Origin: Gammaproteobacteria bacterium
GTDB taxonomy: Bacteria; Pseudomonadota; Gammaproteobacteria; Immundisolibacterales; Immundisolibacteraceae
Assembly (NCBI GenBank): GCA_003526065.1
Contig: DQBD01000125.1
Span: 379 to 6,475 of the forward strand
Reading direction: 5' to 3'
DNA length: 6,097 bases
The first letter of the stretch is position 1. Each line of letters starts with the position of its first letter. The translations under genes were made by a program, and so were the position numbers. Under the pieces are notes generated by a model. It did no database searches, was not told the origin of the DNA, and saw only the letters and a list, made by a program, of their open reading frames with translations. Of this stretch, positions 5,761 through 6,097 are shown one piece after another.

Positions 5761-6097
5761 GGCCCTTTCCGTCCATGTGGCGCAAGCGGCACCCTTCCCG
5801 CTTGAAGCGGCGTTCGATGTGGCGCCCGGGGAAGTCATGGCGCTTGTGGGGCCGTCCGGCAGCGGCAAGACAACCGTCCTCAGGAGCATTGCCGGTTTTC
5901 ACAAGCCGCAAGAGGGGCGCATTGTCTGCAATGGAGTCACATGGTTCAACAGCGCGGCATGTCTTTCGCTCGCGCCGCGCAAACGCCGGGCGGGCTTCGT
6001 GTTCCAGTCCTATGCGCTGTTCCCCCATATGACGGCCCTGCAGAATGTGATGGAGGCGCTGGGCGACCGGCCGCATGGCGAGCGGGAAGACGCGGCG
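5590..6097. other. segment of different codon use (3' part of modB plus modC)
   Basis: From about base 5590 to the right edge the sequence is poorer in G/C at third codon positions than anything coding to its left. By hand count 5751-6097 is about 65% G+C (224 of 347), against 75% for 5101-5160 and 83% for 5401-5460. The change is abrupt, inside modB, with no break in frame. No repeats or insertion sequence ends flank it. This points to recombination with a related but less GC-rich modBC donor, or to a join between two genomes in assembly. Confidence 0.5.
5753..6097 (+). CDS. modC: molybdate ABC transporter, ATP-binding protein ModC, 3' end outside window
   Basis: The first 115 codons of the ATPase that powers molybdate import; E. 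coli ModC is about 350 residues, so roughly a third is present. The ATG overlaps the modB stop by eight bases in another frame, typical of coupled ABC operons, with a weak GGGCGG (5743-5748) upstream. The Walker A loop GPSGSGKT is at 33-40, and the Q-loop within FVFQSYALFPHMT is at 82-94 with Q85. The spacing and the PRKRRAGFVFQ context match ModC and its CysA-like relatives. The ABC signature, Walker B and the C-terminal molybdate-binding TOBE (Mop) domain would lie beyond the edge. Base use differs from the upstream genes: by hand count 28 of 115 codons end in A or T, including five CTT leucines. Position after modAB decides modC over other importer ATPases. Confidence 0.92.
   Translation, partial: MDKALSVHVAQAAPFPLEAAFDVAPGEVMALVGPSGSGKTTVLRSIAGFHKPQEGRIVCNGVTWFNSAACLSLAPRKRRAGFVFQSYALFPHMTALQNVMEALGDRPHGEREDAA

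Overview
This is a chromosomal housekeeping stretch from a high-GC proteobacterium, most likely a gammaproteobacterium. The evidence is the primary sigma factor C-terminus, which is nearly the same as that of E. coli RpoD, followed at once by a tRNA with anticodon CAT. The rpoD-tRNA-Ile2 order is known from E. coli (ileX) and, from memory, Pseudomonas. I cannot place it more finely. All genes are on the + strand. I see no insertion sequence, CRISPR array, phage gene or toxin-antitoxin pair.

Layout. (1) Bases 1-353 are the 3' end of rpoD. (2) Bases 384-460 are a tRNA-Ile2 with encoded CCA. (3) Bases 519-2527 hold a two-gene unit 14 bases apart: a SixA-type phosphohistidine phosphatase and a Ppx/GppA-family exopolyphosphatase. 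(4) A 124-base leader precedes an NAD(P)-dependent aldehyde dehydrogenase, which I start at a TTG at 2652 because a near-perfect Shine-Dalgarno lies just upstream. (5) Bases 4158-4322 hold a series of GC-rich hairpins ending in a textbook rho-independent terminator, then an alternating purine-pyrimidine tract. (6) A molybdate ABC transporter operon, modA-modB-modC, runs off the right edge; modC is cut after 115 codons.

How the genes work together. ModA is the periplasmic molybdate-binding protein, ModB the membrane channel and ModC the ATPase, a complete importer if modC is whole beyond the edge. SixA and Ppx both remove high-energy phosphate (phosphohistidine and polyphosphate) and are probably co-transcribed. 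The aldehyde dehydrogenase appears to be its own transcription unit. It is not a molybdoenzyme family, so I see no functional link to mod.

The most notable irregularity is a sharp change in codon use inside modB near base 5590. Upstream almost every codon ends in G or C. Downstream, through modC, A/T-ending codons become common, while frame and protein similarity stay intact. This looks like a mosaic operon from recombination, or an assembly join. I found no clearly new biological system here; the rest is ordinary core-genome content.
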